Origin: Wurfbainia villosa
Lineage: Eukaryota > Streptophyta > Magnoliopsida > Zingiberales > Zingiberaceae
DNA length: 64,000 nt
Direction of reading: 5' to 3'
NCBI GenBank assembly: GCA_025175895.1
Contig: CM045996.1
Coordinates: 108,737,179 to 108,801,178, forward strand
The number at the start of each line of letters is the position of its first letter. Position 1 is the stretch's first letter. A program made the translations under genes and the position numbers. Positions 11,025-24,275 of the stretch are shown here, one piece after another. Under the pieces are notes generated by a model. It was not told the DNA's origin. It was given only the letters and a program-made list of their open reading frames with translations, and ran no database searches.

Positions 11025-12104
11025 TGTTGGTGCAGTGGGCACCTAAGTCGAACCTAAGTTTTGATTATAGCAAACGATATAAAGTTAAGCTTATATTGTT
11101 ATCTCACGAGCTGAATCAAGTGTGCAGAAAAGTCTCAATGCTGGAGCTGAAGGCTAGCGACACCCGGAGGAAGCCGCGGTGGTCGGGCGACACTCGAGTT
11201 ACTTCGGAGGGAGCCGAAGGAATCGAGTGGAAGGTCGGAAGAAAAAGCGACACGTAAGTATCGAGGTAAGCTCGTGTGTGCGAGCGTAAGTGAGGTCGTA
11301 TCCTCTTTACGGGGATGATCTTAGGCGACGATCCGACCCAAGACTTCCCATGGAAGGTCTATGTTGAGATCGGACGGCAAGAGGCCGTCGAATCAACTTA
11401 TATTTTGAGCTAACTCTTTATTGTATTCAGCCAGTTCAACCGCGCCCGATTCAACCGACGCCAGCCTTGATTCACCGGCGATTCAACCGGTGGTCAAAAA
11501 TCAGCCTCGAGGAGTCAAGCTTTATCACCATTTTTCAAGAAGTTTTGTGCCCATTTGTGATTGGTTGAAGACCCATTCGTTGAGGGGCTTAAAGGCTATA
11601 AAAGGAGGGCCAAACCTAGGGTTTCATCCTCAATTCTAAGTGCTCAAAAGCCTCAGATTCTGTGCAACTCTCGAGCGACTCTACAACAACGAAGTGCTAC
11701 CAACAACCCTAGCTTAAAGTTTCTTTTGTTTAGTTGTTGGTATAATCTTAATTTGTTATTGCTTTCAATATTGCAATTCTTTTTAATCGAGGCTTTTCGT
11801 TGCATTTTACTTTAATAGAAGAGAGGGTTTGTCTCTCTATCTTTTTGCTTCGAAGGCTTTTGTAATCGTAAAACTCCTACCTTCAACGAGGAGGAGTGTT
11901 TTAGTGAATTGCCCTCCGTACATGGTCTAGGACCATTAGGGCCTTGGAGTAGTAGCCGAAGGCTACGAACCAAGTAAAAAAACTATTTGTCTCATTTAGT
12001 TTTTATTTACATTTTCGCTGCATTTAATTGTCTATCGAACGATTTAAAAGGAAAGTTTTTATCGCTATTCACCCCCCCCTCTAGCGATCCGCTTCGATCC
12101 AACA
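11025..12104 (+). repeat. 3' LTR of Copia S1
   Basis: The LTR starts TGTTGG and ends CCAACA, a perfect 6-bp inverted repeat, immediately after the polypurine tract. A TATA box (TATAAAAGG, 11597-11605) marks the U3 promoter. Its 3' part has the common plant pattern TATTCACCCCCCCCTCTAGCG. A diverged copy in the opposite orientation at 35256-36339 is a solo LTR of the same family. Confidence 0.9.
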
Positions 12105-12341
12105 CTTAAGTCACTGTACCAAAAACCTAAAGCGAAAACTCGCCATTTCGGAGAGTTTTTCTCGGTGGTTGAAGTCTACAAGTGTCCCAACACTTGTTGC
12201 TTCGACTCTTCAAGAAAAATACCCAAAAAATCTATAAAAATAGGAAATTTACATAAACTTAAAAATCTATAATTTTTATATCTATTACAAAAACTACAAA
12301 TTTAAAACACATATATGCTTCGCACGTGGCTCTGATACCAC
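12105..12341 (-). mobile_element. Element E internal leader with primer binding site
   Basis: This is the 5' leader of minus-strand element E, left between the S1 insertion and E's LTR. The complement of a tRNA-Met-type primer site (TGGTATCAGAGCCAC on the minus strand) lies at 12325-12340, right beside the LTR edge. No coding sequence is visible; E's gag/pol lies left of the window or is lost. Confidence 0.8.
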
Positions 12342-12667
12342 TGTTGGACTTTCCGAGCCACAAAAACCGCTTTTTGCATTACGGAATCCTCGGAAGCCCG
12401 GCCACGGATTCGTGCAAAGTATAACAAAAACTAAATTCATGTATGTGTTTAAAATCTTAGATCTACAAGATGAGAGCGTTACCCTCGTAGCGACGCCCTT
12501 CGCTCATCCCGCTCGTCCAAAAGCTTTGCCGGATCTCGAAGAGTGTCAAGTGTACACTCCTCTACAAGTATCCACACGAACAAATGGTGGAGAAGACACC
12601 TTAGAGTGTGCTATCACCCTTGATTTCCATGGAAAGATGAGGATTTGGAGAGCAAGAGAGGAAGAAG

Positions 12668-14894
12668 TGTTGGGTTTCCGGCACCGCGGTGAGTGTGTGT
12701 TCGAACATGTTTCGTAAACATGTGCACAGCGGAAGGAATAAAATAATAAATCTAATTTATTACACCACACACATCACACGCATGCATAGTACAACATGTG
12801 TAGACATAATCGTAAATTCAAATTTTGCAATAAAAGGAAACTTAAACTACGTATACAAAACGTATCACGTGTAGCGGGAAAGACATCAATCGGAACGATT
12901 CTCACAAGAATCGTCTCTATCCGTATCCATGCCAAATATCTTCGGGATGACTTCACGAAGTCACGAGCCTCATCTTCGTACAGGTTACTAGCCTCGTGTT
13001 GAAGACGATGTGATCGAGAGAAGATCACGATCCAAATCAAAATTCGGATCCAAAACGAGTCCTCAAAAACTCGCTTCTCCGGAGAGGTATTCGTCAACCG
13101 TTTGACGAATCATTCGTCCTCCACCTATGAGGATTACCGGATATCGAATCCCTGGTAAGGAAGGCACTATCGGAGCTCCAAACGTCGTCCAAACGATGCT
13201 CCGACAAGAGGGAAACAAGCTGTCCAGAAAATTGGACAGCTTTGGTGGAGACCTTGCGCCGGCCAAATAAGGAAAGCAATGTGCTCACCTTATCGCTGGA
13301 GCCAAGGAAGATCACCGGAGCTCCTCCGACAGCAGCTCGACGCCGGCAAGAGGGATGGTCGGCAGCAGCTGGATGCCGATTGAAGGAGCTAGGCGGCGGC
13401 AAGGAGCTTGGCGCCGTCCACTTGGAGAAGAGGGAGAGGGTGGGCGGCCAAACAATTAGGGTTGCATGAATTAGGGTTTAACAAAAACCCTTAAGCCCTA
13501 TTTTATAGAGAACAAATTCTCTTAATGGTTATCAGATCATAACCAAAAGCTCGTTGACCCGCTCCATTAATTTAAGTTAAAATAAACCAAACCATGTTGG
13601 TCTATTTTAAGTTAAAACGAACCGAACCAACTTTGGTTCATTCGTTTAAAACAAACCAAACCCTTTGGTTTATTCTCCTCCATTGGATTAGAACCAAACC
13701 AATTTGGTTCATCCATCATGTCTTCACAAGACACGGCCCATCCACGCTTCCATTGCAACTGAAACGATTTAATGCTCGCTCCATGTTTGGTCCAACCAAA
13801 CTTAGTTTCTCTCGGTTTGAGAATCTCATTCTCAAGATCGTTTTAAATCCTTCAGATTACGCTCGTTGTGCGTGTGACCAAATAGGTTCTCGATTTATGT
13901 TGGTCGTCTATAATTAACCATTAATTATAGAACGATCATGAGTGGCACCTAGTAGTACATCATGATCCCCAATTAACCGAAAAGATCAACGGTTGATCCA
14001 GAACTATTTTTGAAACCCTTCAGCAGCTCGAATGAATCGTGCCTCATTCCCTTCACTCATCTTATACCCACTTGGTTCAGGACATGGTCTATAGTGTCAG
14101 TCCCCACTAGGCTGACTATGTCACACCTAGCCAAGTATCATTTCCTCGTCCTACGAATTCTAGTTACTGCACATGTATCGAAGAGTACCTTACTCTAAAC
14201 ATGTAATACTTTGGCCAAAGACTTTAGTAACAATCCGACGAGAGGCCATGGGTATACATCTCCTCGCAAGGAGTGGTGAATCCTTTATAGGCTATTCAAA
14301 CACCTTCGATCACTTCCACTTATACCCAATCATCCCGGGTCCACATCTACTCAGAGATGCTTGCTTAAGATGTCAAAGCATAAGTCTTCATGATCAAGAT
14401 GGCTTGAATACCGCAAGTCAAAGGAACATCGCACTTGAGCTGCAGTAAGAACTTCATTGACATATCTTTATATGCAGAGAACCATATGAAGTCTTACGGC
14501 TGGTCACTCCAATGAACTAGTTACCATAACTAGCATCCACGATTAACTCCGGACATCACAATGTCTCCAGCCAGTGAGAATCAGCTGCTTGGATACACCA
14601 AGGAGTATACCTCGTGCTAGTCTCGACAGAATTGATGGTGTCCAAATCCATCAATTCATCGACTAGGGATAATTCTGATACATCACAATTACACATGTAG
14701 AGATACTCACTAGTTGTGATCCAATCACAAATTCTCTCATACTGTGAATCGTATCGTGGACATTCAGTAAATGAGTTTAAGATCTAATCAAATACATGAA
14801 AACATGTATACTCAAATAGTGAATCTTCATTTATCATATAAATGGTTCAAACATAAGGCGATTGCCTTAGGACATGTCTCATATATTACTAACA
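12668..14894 (-). repeat. 3' LTR of element AB
   Basis: It starts TGTTGGG and ends ACTAACA, and is closely matched by 28689-30895. The minus-strand TATA box is at 13499-13507 (CTATAAAATA on the minus strand). An 18-20 bp segment near 14857-14876 is absent from the other LTR. Confidence 0.93.
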
Positions 14895-15485
14895 AACTCC
14901 CACTTGGCCTAATGTCAATCGCTATGGTATCCAATACCATAGGCTCTAACATGTCCCTCAAACTTACTTTGAGGTAATGTCATAGTCAAAGGATCTGCTA
15001 AGTTCCTTTTAGTGGGGATTTTCTCGATTTGTATTTCCTTCTTACTAATGATCTCTCTGATTAGATGATAGCGGTGAAGCACATATTTGGATCATTGATG
15101 AGACCACATCAAGTTCAGAGATGAACTTCTTGATCCAAACTGCTTCCTTTGCTGCTTCCAAAGCTGCAATGTATTCTGCCTTAGTGGCAGAATCCGCTAT
15201 AGTGTCAAGCTAGGAACCTTTCCAACTTATTGCTCCTCCATTCCAGGTGAATAGATACCCAGACTAAGACATGGAATCATCCTTGTCTATCTGGAGTTGG
15301 TATCCGTATACCCACGTATCACCATGTCCCCTTCTCCATATATTAGGAACACATCCTTAGTTCTTCTTAAGTACTTAAGGATCGTCTTAACAGCCACCCA
15401 ATGATCCATTCCTGGATCAGACTGGTATCTACTCGTGACACTCAGAGCATACGATACATCGGGCCTCGTACATAACATAGCATAT
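14895..15485 (-). pseudogene. Element AB RNase H and pol C-terminus
   Basis: The minus strand reads YAMLCTRPDVSYALSVTSRYQSDPG, then LKYLRRTKDVFLIYGE and GYTDTNSR (15287-15523 region). A degenerate RNase H tail (ADSATKAEYIAALEAAKEAVW) follows further left, with stops. AACTCCCACTTGG at 14893-14905 is the complement of the polypurine tract beside the LTR. The reading continues across the CD insertion to 24276. Confidence 0.85.
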
Positions 15486-17327
15486 TGTAGGGAAATCTCG
15501 TATGCCAAATGGCATATGCGCAACGGAAAATAGGATCCCTTCCAAGTGATCCATGCGAAAGCAAACTCGTATAAAATAAATTTCTCTAAACCAAACCTAT
15601 CTTATAGGAGAGTTCTACCTTTGTTGCGTGCCCTTTGCAATCCCGCTTTTCCTTTCGGTTTGTTGGATCTTTAGCACGTTCAAGTGTCCGTGCCTCTATA
15701 CGTATCCACACGAGCACGCTCTTGTCTCACAAAAGGAAAACTAGAAGAGCTCTCCTTTACTTCTTGCTAGAGAAGTCCCTAAAGGAGAGGAATCTAGGGA
15801 AGAAGAGAAAGGAGGAAGAAGACTACTCTTCTTGCTAGCCTACACTCACAAAGCCACACAACCAAAGCTTCCACCAAGCTTCTCAAGCTCTCTCTCACAA
15901 CCACACCACAATCACAATCCAAATGATGCTTTGGCCGGCCACTCCATGGGGCCTTTTATAGGGTTGGCAAAACCCTTTCACCTCCTACAATTTAATGCAA
16001 TCCATTGCATTGAGACCCCTTTTGTTTTGGCCGGCCACTTAAGGAGACAAAAACCATTTTGTCCCCTTCCACCTTATCTAGCTTAGGTGGATGCTTAGGT
16101 GACATGCTTATGTGGCATTCATGCATGTTGAATTAATCTTATTAATTCAATTAAGCTTATGTTATCATATTGAATTAATCTTATTAATTCAATTAAGCTT
16201 ATGTTATCATATTGAATTAATCTTATTAAATCAATAAGGTAACATATTGAATTAATCTCATTAAATCAATTAGCTAAAATTCTCATTAAGCTTAAAGTCC
16301 AAAAACCATTTTGTACTTAAGCTTATTCCCATATTATTCTAGTCAAACTAGAATACTCTAATTCCTCTAATTATCATGCTCTTTGTGTGTGACCCTATAG
16401 GCTCTCATAACGTTGGCAGTGGATCTAAACTCTTTTAGATACACAAGCAATGAGCGGCATCTAGCAATGCATCATTGCTACCCAAGTTACGAGATAAGTC
16501 AAGATCCGACTAACCTTTCCGTGACTACTATAATATATGACCGTGTCCTTCTATCCTTGATATCAGATTGATCAATGAGGCATAGACCGTGTCATCCTCG
16601 ATCAATCTATGTGTTTCTTGATCCCTGAGTAAACTAACTCAAACAAATGAGCTCAAGATCTCATATTGACTCATTCGAGCATGGCCATGCGTTTTAGTAG
16701 TTCTACTCAATCAAGGGGCCCACCGATATCACTCCCGTCATATGGAAGGGATAGATCCCATCTACATCACTCACATCCCTCCACATAATTTGTTACATAC
16801 CCGATGTCGCCTTTATGGTCCACCTATTACGGGTGGCGTTTGTGATACCAAAGTACATAACTCCTTATGTAGGGAACCGTAGTGACTTGGTCTAAGGACT
16901 ATTCATACCAATAGTCACATGAGAAAGTTTATGACACTCATATAACGATCCATGAAACTTTCTCATGGCGGGTCAGTTCAGTATATATTCTCCAATATAT
17001 ACCCATGTGTCAACTTGATATCATATATCCATGACTTGTGAGATCAAGTCATCAATTGACCTACATGCTAGTCTTTATGTATTAATATTGCCCTTGCATA
17101 TTAATACTCGACTAGGAACATTTAGGAAAGTGTTCTCTCTGACCTCTCATAATCAATTACGCAATTGATGTCGTAGATAAGAACCTACTTTTCTAGGGCA
17201 TTATTATATTTAAATTAGGCACAAGCAAGATGTAAATATAATAACCAATCCTTTGCCTTTATAGAATATGATACAAAATGTTCCCTATTCAACCATCACA
17301 TGATTGGTTCTAGGGCTTTAACTAACA
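15486..17327 (-). repeat. 3' LTR of element CD
   Basis: It starts TGTAGGGAAATC and ends ACTAACA. The minus-strand TATA box (TATAAAAGG) is at 15952-15960. The segment near 16130-16260 contains about three imperfect copies of ATTGAATTAATCTTATTAA with AAGCTTATGTTATC spacers. Differences from the other LTR cluster in the 16550-17230 part. Confidence 0.95.
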
Positions 17328-18112
17328 ATCTCCCACTAGCACTAGTACCAATCACTATGATATCTAATACCTAGTGACCTAGTGTGACCATCATGCTTCC
17401 TCGTGCGAAAGCCTTGGTGATGGATCTGCGATGTTAGCTCGATCTCTGCATATCCTCACATCTCCTCTATCGATGATCTCTCGAATGAGATGGAAGCGCC
17501 GCATATGTGTTTGGTCATTGATGTGATCGAGGTTCCTTAGCTGTGCAATAGCCCCATTGTTGTCACAATAGAGGTCTATTGGATCCGCAATGCTAGGAAC
17601 TACCCCAAGTTCAGCGATGAACTTGCGAGCCAAATGACCTCCTTTCTGCATCGGATCTTTGCAATATGCAATATACTCGGCTTGTTGTAGAATCGGCAAC
17701 TATGTCTGCTTGAACTCTTCCACTCACGGCTCCACCATTCGAGCAAAACACGTACCGATTGCGATCTATAGTCATCCTTGCATTTTTGGAAGCTTGCATC
17801 AACGTAACCCTTCTGATTAGCTCCTCATTGCCTCCAAATATCGAAAATATTCTTTCGTTCTTCGTAAGTACTTAAGAATATTTTTGACGCTATCGATGAC
17901 TTTCACTGGATCATAGTATCTACTCGTCATGCTCAAAGCATACGAGGCGTCAGAGGCATACAAGCATGGCATACATGATAGACCCTATAGTTGATGCATA
18001 AGGGATCTTATCCATGCGATCTCTCTCCTCCTTAGAAGAGGGACATTGAGTCTTGAAGACTCACACCATGTGATATAAACCCTTTCTTAGAATTTTGCAT
18101 AGCAAAAGCGAT
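17328..18112 (-). pseudogene. Element CD RNase H region
   Basis: The minus strand shows RNase H and C-terminal segments: VADSTTSRVYC (near 17690), FIAELGVVPSIADPIDLYCDNNGAIAQ and RRFHLIREIIDRGDVRI (17391-17640). The frame changes repeatedly (breaks near 17400, 17540, 17690 and 17810), and several family residues are dropped. Given the small-indel pattern across this element, some breaks may be assembly errors. Confidence 0.85.
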
Positions 18113-19797
18113 CTAGCACTTTATCAATGTATGTACTCGACTTAGGCCAAGTAATCTTCTAGATCTATCTCTATAGATCTTGATGCCTAGAATATAGGCT
18201 TCACCTAAGTCCTTCATCGAGAAACAATTCCCTAACCACATCTTCACAGACTGGAGTGAGGGAATATCATTTCCGATGAGAAGTATGTCATCTACATACA
18301 AGACAAGAAATACAACTGTGCTCCCACTATTTCTCTTGTAGACACAAGGCTCATCTTCATTCTTGATGAAACCAAACTCTTTGATTGCATCATCGAATCG
18401 AAGATTCCAGCTTCGAGAGGCTTGCTTTAGTCCATAAATGGACCTTTGCAGTTTGCATACCTTTCCAGGATGCTTTGGATCTTCAAAACCCTCAGGTTGT
18501 GTCATGTACACATCCTCGAGTAGCTTTCCATTCAGAAACGCGGTTGTGACATCCATCCGCCAGATCTCATAATCATGGTAGGTATGATAGCAAGTATGAT
18601 CCGAATGGATTTAAGCATCGAAACTGGTGAAAAGGTTTCTTCATAGTCAATACCATGAATTTGTTTGAATCCTTTAGCCACCAATCTACCTTTATAGGTA
18701 TGCTTATTACCATCCATGTCAGTCTTTACTTTAAAGACCCACTTACACCCAATGGGATTTACCCCTTCAGGTGGATCAACCAAAGTCCATACTTGGTTAG
18801 TGTACATGGATTCCATTTCGGATCTCATGGCCTCTAGCCATTTCTCGGAATCTGGGCTCATCATAGCTTCTTTATAGGATGTAGGCTCGTCAAGATTGAT
18901 AAGCAATACATCACCGTTGTCAGTCAAGAGAAAAGAATATCTCTCGGGTTGACGACGGATCCTATTAGATCTACGAAGAGGTTGGTCTACTTGAACAGGT
19001 GTTTGTTCCACAACTCTTTGGGCAACAATTTCCTCATCCACAACACTTTGTGGTTCCTGTTCATTTTCCATCGAAGCCTTAGTGTTATCATCATCTTGAA
19101 CTTCTTCAAGATGAATTTTACTCCAACTAGTATTTCTAGAAATAAATTCTCTTTCTAGAAAGACAGCATTTCTGGCAACAAACACCTTGCCAAGTGTGGG
19201 ATTGTAAAAGTAATATCCCTTAGTTTCCTTGGGATATCCTACAAAATAACACTTATCTGATTTGGGTCCTAGTTTATCTGAGACTTGACGTCTAACGTAA
19301 GCTTCACAACCCCAAATCTTTATAAAAGACATTTTGGGACTCTTCCCAGTCCATATCGTATATGGTGTCTTTTCTACGGCTTTTGATAGGACGTGATTAA
19401 GTGTGAAAGCGATTGTCTCTAGAGCTAAACCCCAAAAGGAAGTAGGTAGATCAGTCTGGCTCATCATTGATCGTACCATATCTAATAGAGTACGATTTCT
19501 CCTCTCAGATACACCATTCCATTGTGGTGTTCCAGGTGGAGTGAGTTGGGATATTATCCCACACTCAGCCAGGTGATCACGAAACTCTTGACTAAGGTAT
19601 TCACCACCTCGATCTGATCGAAGTAGCTTAATACGCTTACCAAGTTGGTTTTGTACTTCATTCTTGAATTCTTTGAACTTTTCAAAGGATTCTGACTTAT
19701 GTCTCATCAAATATAAGTAGCCAAATCTACTCACATCATCAGTGAAAGTAATAAAGTACTTATAGCCTCCTGCCGACATTGAAAGGGCCACATACAA
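18113..19797 (-). pseudogene. Element CD integrase and reverse transcriptase
   Basis: The integrase part (19797 leftward) shows FITFTDDVSRFGYLYL, RSDRGGEYLSQEF and NGVSERRNRTLLDMVRSMM, giving the D, D and E residues, followed by the Copia GKSPKMSFIKIWGCEAYV block. RT begins near 18900 (EAMRSEMESMYTNQVWTLV, GCKWVFKVKTDMDG, ARLVAKGFKQIHGIDYEETFSPV). A frameshift near 18560 passes to a second frame with MDVTTAFLNG, SIYGLKQASRSW and catalytic YVDDILL (near 18290). A codon is missing in the motif that reads MKDLGEA-YILG (near 18200), and a one-base loss near 18145 ends the reading. Two breaks separate this from a full RT. Confidence 0.92.
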
Positions 19798-20440
19798 GAT
19801 GTATGAGTCCTAACAAGTCCGTCGCTCTCTCGCCATGTCCACTAAATGGAGTTTTAGTCATCTTTCCTAAAAGACAAGACTCGCATACCTCATATGATTC
19901 AAAATCAAATGAGTCCAATAATCCATCTTTATGGAGTTGGGATATGCGTTTTTCATTTATGTGACCTAGGCGATGAAGCGAAGATATATGCAGTTCAAAT
20001 CATTCGATTTGAACCGTTTGGTATTTACGTTATAAATTGGGTTTTCTAAATCTAGAACATAGAGACCATTCATAAGTGGTGCATTACAATAGAACATTTC
20101 ATAAATGGAACAACATTTGTCCTTTATTATAAAAGAAAAGTTTTTCTTGTCTAAACAAGATACAGAGATTATGTTCTTTGTCAATGCAGGTACATAAAAG
20201 CACTCCTCTAGTTCTAAGATAAGCCCAGTGGGCAAAGACAAAGAATATGTTCCTACATTTCTGACAGAACTTTTGCGCCATTGCCTACTCGTAGGTCCAC
20301 TTGCCCTTTGCCATTATTCTACTATTTCTCGATCCTGCACATTAGTACAAATGTGAGATGCACATCCGGTATCTAATACCCATGTAGAAGAAATAGATAG
20401 ATTAACTTCTATAGCGTGTATACAGGCGAAGTCCCACTTC
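19798..20440 (-). pseudogene. Element CD protease and GAG-pre-integrase
   Basis: The minus strand at about 20390-20325 reads TWVLDTGCASHICTN, the Copia protease with an intact DTG. A linker follows (LEECFYVPALTKNIISVSCLD, 20241-20150), then the GAG-pre-integrase region up to the integrase start. Stops and frame changes interrupt it. Confidence 0.8.
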
Positions 20441-21238
20441 TCTTGTTCTTTACTTCCTCAAGGTAGACTTTGCGATTCCGCTTCCGAGTGTCGATCTCAC
20501 CGCAATGGAAGCACCCTTCCTTAGGTACTTTACCTTTACCCTTTGAAGTGGATGAATTGGCCTTGCCTTTGGCTTTGGTCTTACCCTTGCCTTTGCACCT
20601 TTGTCCTTCTTGACCATTAGTACATTACTAACTTTCTTCTTGAGATTTGGTTGTGATTCTTAACATCTTTGAGAATCTCAGCAAAGGTTTATCAATTTCA
20701 TTCATGTTATAATTCATGAGAATTGATTGTATGCTTCCAGCAACGATTGCGGGATAACATCGGTTGCCAATTCTTGGCTCGATGGAAAACCTAGTCTTTC
20801 AAGGTTCTCAGCGTACCCAATCATTTTGAGTCGTGAGTTCCTACAGTGTTCCTTCTTGCATCTTGCATGCAAAAGAGCCTTAGACACTTCAAAACGCTCG
20901 TGCCTAGCTTGTCCTTGATATAGTTGTTTCAAATGCTCAACCATATCATAGGCATCCATGTTCTCATGTTGCTTCTGAAGCTCAGAGTTCATGGTGGCAA
21001 GCATAAGGCATGACACATCTAATGCGTCATCTTGATGCTTCTTATAAGCATCCTTTTCAGCACGAGTGGCCGTAGGGGCGGGTATTTCAGGGGTAGCCTG
21101 CTCTAGGACATATAGTTTGCGTTCTTGCTTGAGGATAATCCTCAAGTTCCTATACCAGTCAAGAAAGTTTGCTCCATTGAGCTTGTCCTTCTCAAGGACA
21201 GATCGCAAGTTGAGGGGGTGTGTCGTGTTAGATGACAT
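20441..21238 (-). pseudogene. Element CD gag
   Basis: The 174-codon minus-strand ORF from 21238 opens MSSNTTHPLNLRSVLEKDKLNGANF and has the UBN2-like Copia capsid pattern (FLDWYRNLRIILKQE, CLMLATMNSELQKQHE, FEVSKALL). It ends at 20714. Beyond, a Lys-rich segment and a half zinc knuckle (CFHCG near 20500-20515) can be seen in other frames, without the second half of the CCHC motif. Gag packages element RNA into particles. The ORF is about half the usual length because of the frameshifts near 20850 and 20714. Confidence 0.87.
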
Positions 21239-22424
21239 GGTGATCTACAACATTAAAATGCAAAGTTAAGTATCATACCTAAATCATTTAATTAGGCCTT
21301 TAATTAAATGAGGCTCCCACTAAATTCTCATAGCTACTACTTAGCTATAAATTTATATGGGATAAAGATCCACATCATAATTCGTCTTGAGTTAGCTTTG
21401 GCTAATCGCCCAAGACGTAGTATAATTAGGTAGGCAATCTTTTGCCAATTACATCTGATGTAACTCTTTAATAGCTTTGTTTAAGTTTTAGATTAGTTTA
21501 GTGTTTATTCCTAAACCAGCTTCCAGGATGTGGCGAGGCACAGGGGCCTTCTTGGATATCGGAGCAACGACCACTTCTAAGACAAAGCTGATGTTCGGAA
21601 ATCACACAAAACTAATGTTAACACTTATGTTCAAAGCTAATATATGCCTCTACTTTCTTAACCAATTAAGAAAACACTTAATTAAGTCTTAACCAAGACT
21701 GATAGCGGGACATCACGATTGTCCACTCGCACCCCTCCAAGATAAAATGCATTGCTTTGCTTTGGCAAACCCAATAACAAATGATCGAGGAAGTAGTGAG
21801 TACCAACTTTGGTAGGCATATCGTTTAGACTTATTAAGAAATAAACATGTATCATATACATATTAGCATACATCACATATAAGCTAAACTAATCATGCAT
21901 CACATACAAGCTAAACTAACATGCATCACATACATATTAAACTAACGTGTCATGGTTATGGCCCTTATTCTACAATCTTCTCAAGCCAATGAAAAGATTG
22001 ATTGGTCAACCTAGGGATAGCATCTTCTCCTAAGTGCTTCCTTTTGGTTGTCTTGTGTGTTGACTTCCTCCTTGTAACCTCATCTTCCAATGGACCCTCC
22101 ATCCTTGATTTGTACATTACAAAAGGAGAAATACTCGAGTTACATTCGAGTCTAGAACTAATTTTACAACAAGAATATTAGGAGAAAGGCACGACACGCA
22201 GGCCGTATTAAGAATTACAACACACAATCACAAACTTTTTGGGACTAGGCCATAACCATGCACCATGTCATTTTAACTTTTAAAAGACATTGGATATTTT
22301 ATTATGTTTGAAAATTTGCTAATGCAATTATCAACTCATAATAAAATTTATCCTACTTCTATATCACATATAAAATAGAAAACCTATTTTTATACGATCT
22401 TCGCAAGTGGCTCGATACTACCTT
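21239..22424 (-). other. Element CD 5' leader
   Basis: No coding sequence is recognisable between the gag start and the 5' LTR. It includes repeats of CATCACATA-AAGCTAAACTAA (about 21870-21945). The primer-site complement lies next to the LTR at about 22408-22422 and has small differences from the tRNA-Met consensus. Confidence 0.7.
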
Positions 22425-24270
22425 TGTAGGAAATCTCGTATGCCAAATGGCATATGCGCAACGGAAAATAGGATCCCTTCCAAGTGATCCATGCGAAAGC
22501 AAACTCGTATAAAATAAATTTCTCTAAACCAAACCTATCTTATAGGAGAGTTCTACCTTTGTTGCGTGCCCTTTGCAATCCCGCTTTTCCTTTCGGTTTG
22601 TTGGATCTTTAGCACGTTCAAGTGTCCGTGCCTCTATACGTATCCACACGAGCACGCTCTTGTCTCACAAAAGGAAAACTAGAAGAGCTCTCCTTTACTT
22701 CTTGCTAGAGAAGTCCCTAAAGGAGAGGAATCTAGGGAAGAAGAGAAAGGAGGAAGAAGACTACTCTTCTTGCTAGCCTACACTCACAAAGCCACACAAC
22801 CAAAGCTTCCACCAAGCTTCTCAAGCTCTCTCTCACAACCACACCACAATCACAATCCAAATGATGCTTTGGCCGGCCACTCCATGGGGCCTTTTATAGG
22901 GTTGGCCCAGCCCGGTCACCTCCTACAATTTAATGCAATCCATTGCATTGAGACCCCTTTTGTTTTGGCCGGCCACTTAAGGAGACAAAAACCATTTTGT
23001 CCCCTTCCACCTTATCTAGCTTAGGTGGATGCTTAGGTGGCATGCTTATGTGGCATTCATGCATGTTGAATTAATCTTATTAATTCAATTAAGCTTATGT
23101 TATCATATTGAATTAATCTTATTAATTCAATTAAGCTTATGTTATCATATTGAATTAATCTTATTAAATCAATAAGGTAACATATTGAATTAATCTCATT
23201 AAATCAATTAGCTAAAATTCTCATTAAGCTTAAAGTCCAAAAACCATTTTGTACTTAAGCTTATTCCCATATTATTCTAGTCAAACTAGAATACTCTAAT
23301 TCCTCTAATTATCATGCTCTTTGTGTGTGACCCTATAGGCTCTCATAACGTTGGCAGTGGATCTAAACTCTTTTAGATACACAAGCAATGAGCGGCATCT
23401 AGCAATGCATCATTGCTACCCAAGTTACGAGATAAGTCAAGATCCGACTAACCTTTCCGTGACTACTATAATATATGACCGTGTCCTTCTATCCTTGATA
23501 TCGATTGATCAATGAGGCATGAGTGTCATCCTCGATCAATCTATGTGTTTCTTGATCCTGAGTAAACTAACTCAAACAAATGAGCTCAATATCTCATATT
23601 GACTCATTCGAGCATGGCCATGCGTTTTAGTAGTTCTACTCAATCAAGGGGCCCACCGATATCACTCTGTCATATGGAAGGGATAGATCCCATCTACATC
23701 ACTCACATCCCTCCGCATAATTTGTTACATACCCGATGTCGCCTTTATGGTCCACCACATTCACGGGTGACGTTTGACGATACCAAAGTACATAACTCCT
23801 TATGTAGGGAACCGTAGTGACTTCAGGTCTAAGGACTATTCATACCAATAGTCACATGAGAAAGTTTATGACACTCATATAACGATCCATGAAACTTTCT
23901 CATGGCGGGTCAGTTCAGTATATATTCTCCAATATATACCCATGTGTCAACTTGATATCATATATCCATGACTTGTGAGATCAAGTCATCAATTGACCTA
24001 CATGCTAGTCTTTATGTATTAATATTGCCCTTGCATATTAATACTCGACTAGGAACATTTAGGAAAGTGTTCTCTACAGCCTCTCATAATCAATTCTGCC
24101 AATTGATGTGCTGTAGATAAGAACCTACTTTTCTAGGGCATTATTATATTTAAATTAGCTGGCACAAGCAAGATGTAAATATAATAACCAATCCTTTGCC
24201 TTTATAGAATATGATACAAAATGTTCCCTATTCAACCATCACATGATTGGTTCTAGGGCTTTAACTAACA
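22425..24270 (-). repeat. 5' LTR of element CD
   Basis: It starts TGTAGGAAATC and ends ACTAACA. The minus-strand TATA box (TATAAAAGG) is at 22890-22898. It is near-identical to 15486-17327 for the first kilobase. Confidence 0.95.
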
Positions 24271-24275
24271 CATAT

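Larger units (their letters stand above)
15486..24270 (-). mobile_element. Ty1/Copia element CD, minus strand, nested in AB pol
   Basis: LTRs at 15486-17327 and 22425-24270 are near-identical over long stretches. The target duplication CATAT is at 15481-15485 and 24271-24275. From right to left: 5' LTR, primer-site complement (GTGGCTCGATACTAC, about 22408-22422), leader, gag, zinc-knuckle remnant, protease with DTG, integrase, RT, RNase H, purine tract complement (TCTCCCACTAG, 17329-17339), 3' LTR. It is the youngest-looking element in the left nest but still has several frameshifts. Confidence 0.95.

Noticed and set aside
12325..12340. tRNA gene fragment
   Set aside because: The match is only the primer-binding complement of tRNA-Met beside an LTR; there is no cloverleaf.
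13063..13402. Minus-strand ORFs of about 100 codons, repeated at 29115-29423
   Set aside because: They lie within the AB LTR pair downstream of its TATA box; no known domain, and the two copies differ without sign of codon constraint.
15635..16086. Plus-strand ORFs repeated at 22573-23024
   Set aside because: They lie inside the two LTRs of element CD, antisense to it, and have no domain. Being identical only reflects LTR identity.
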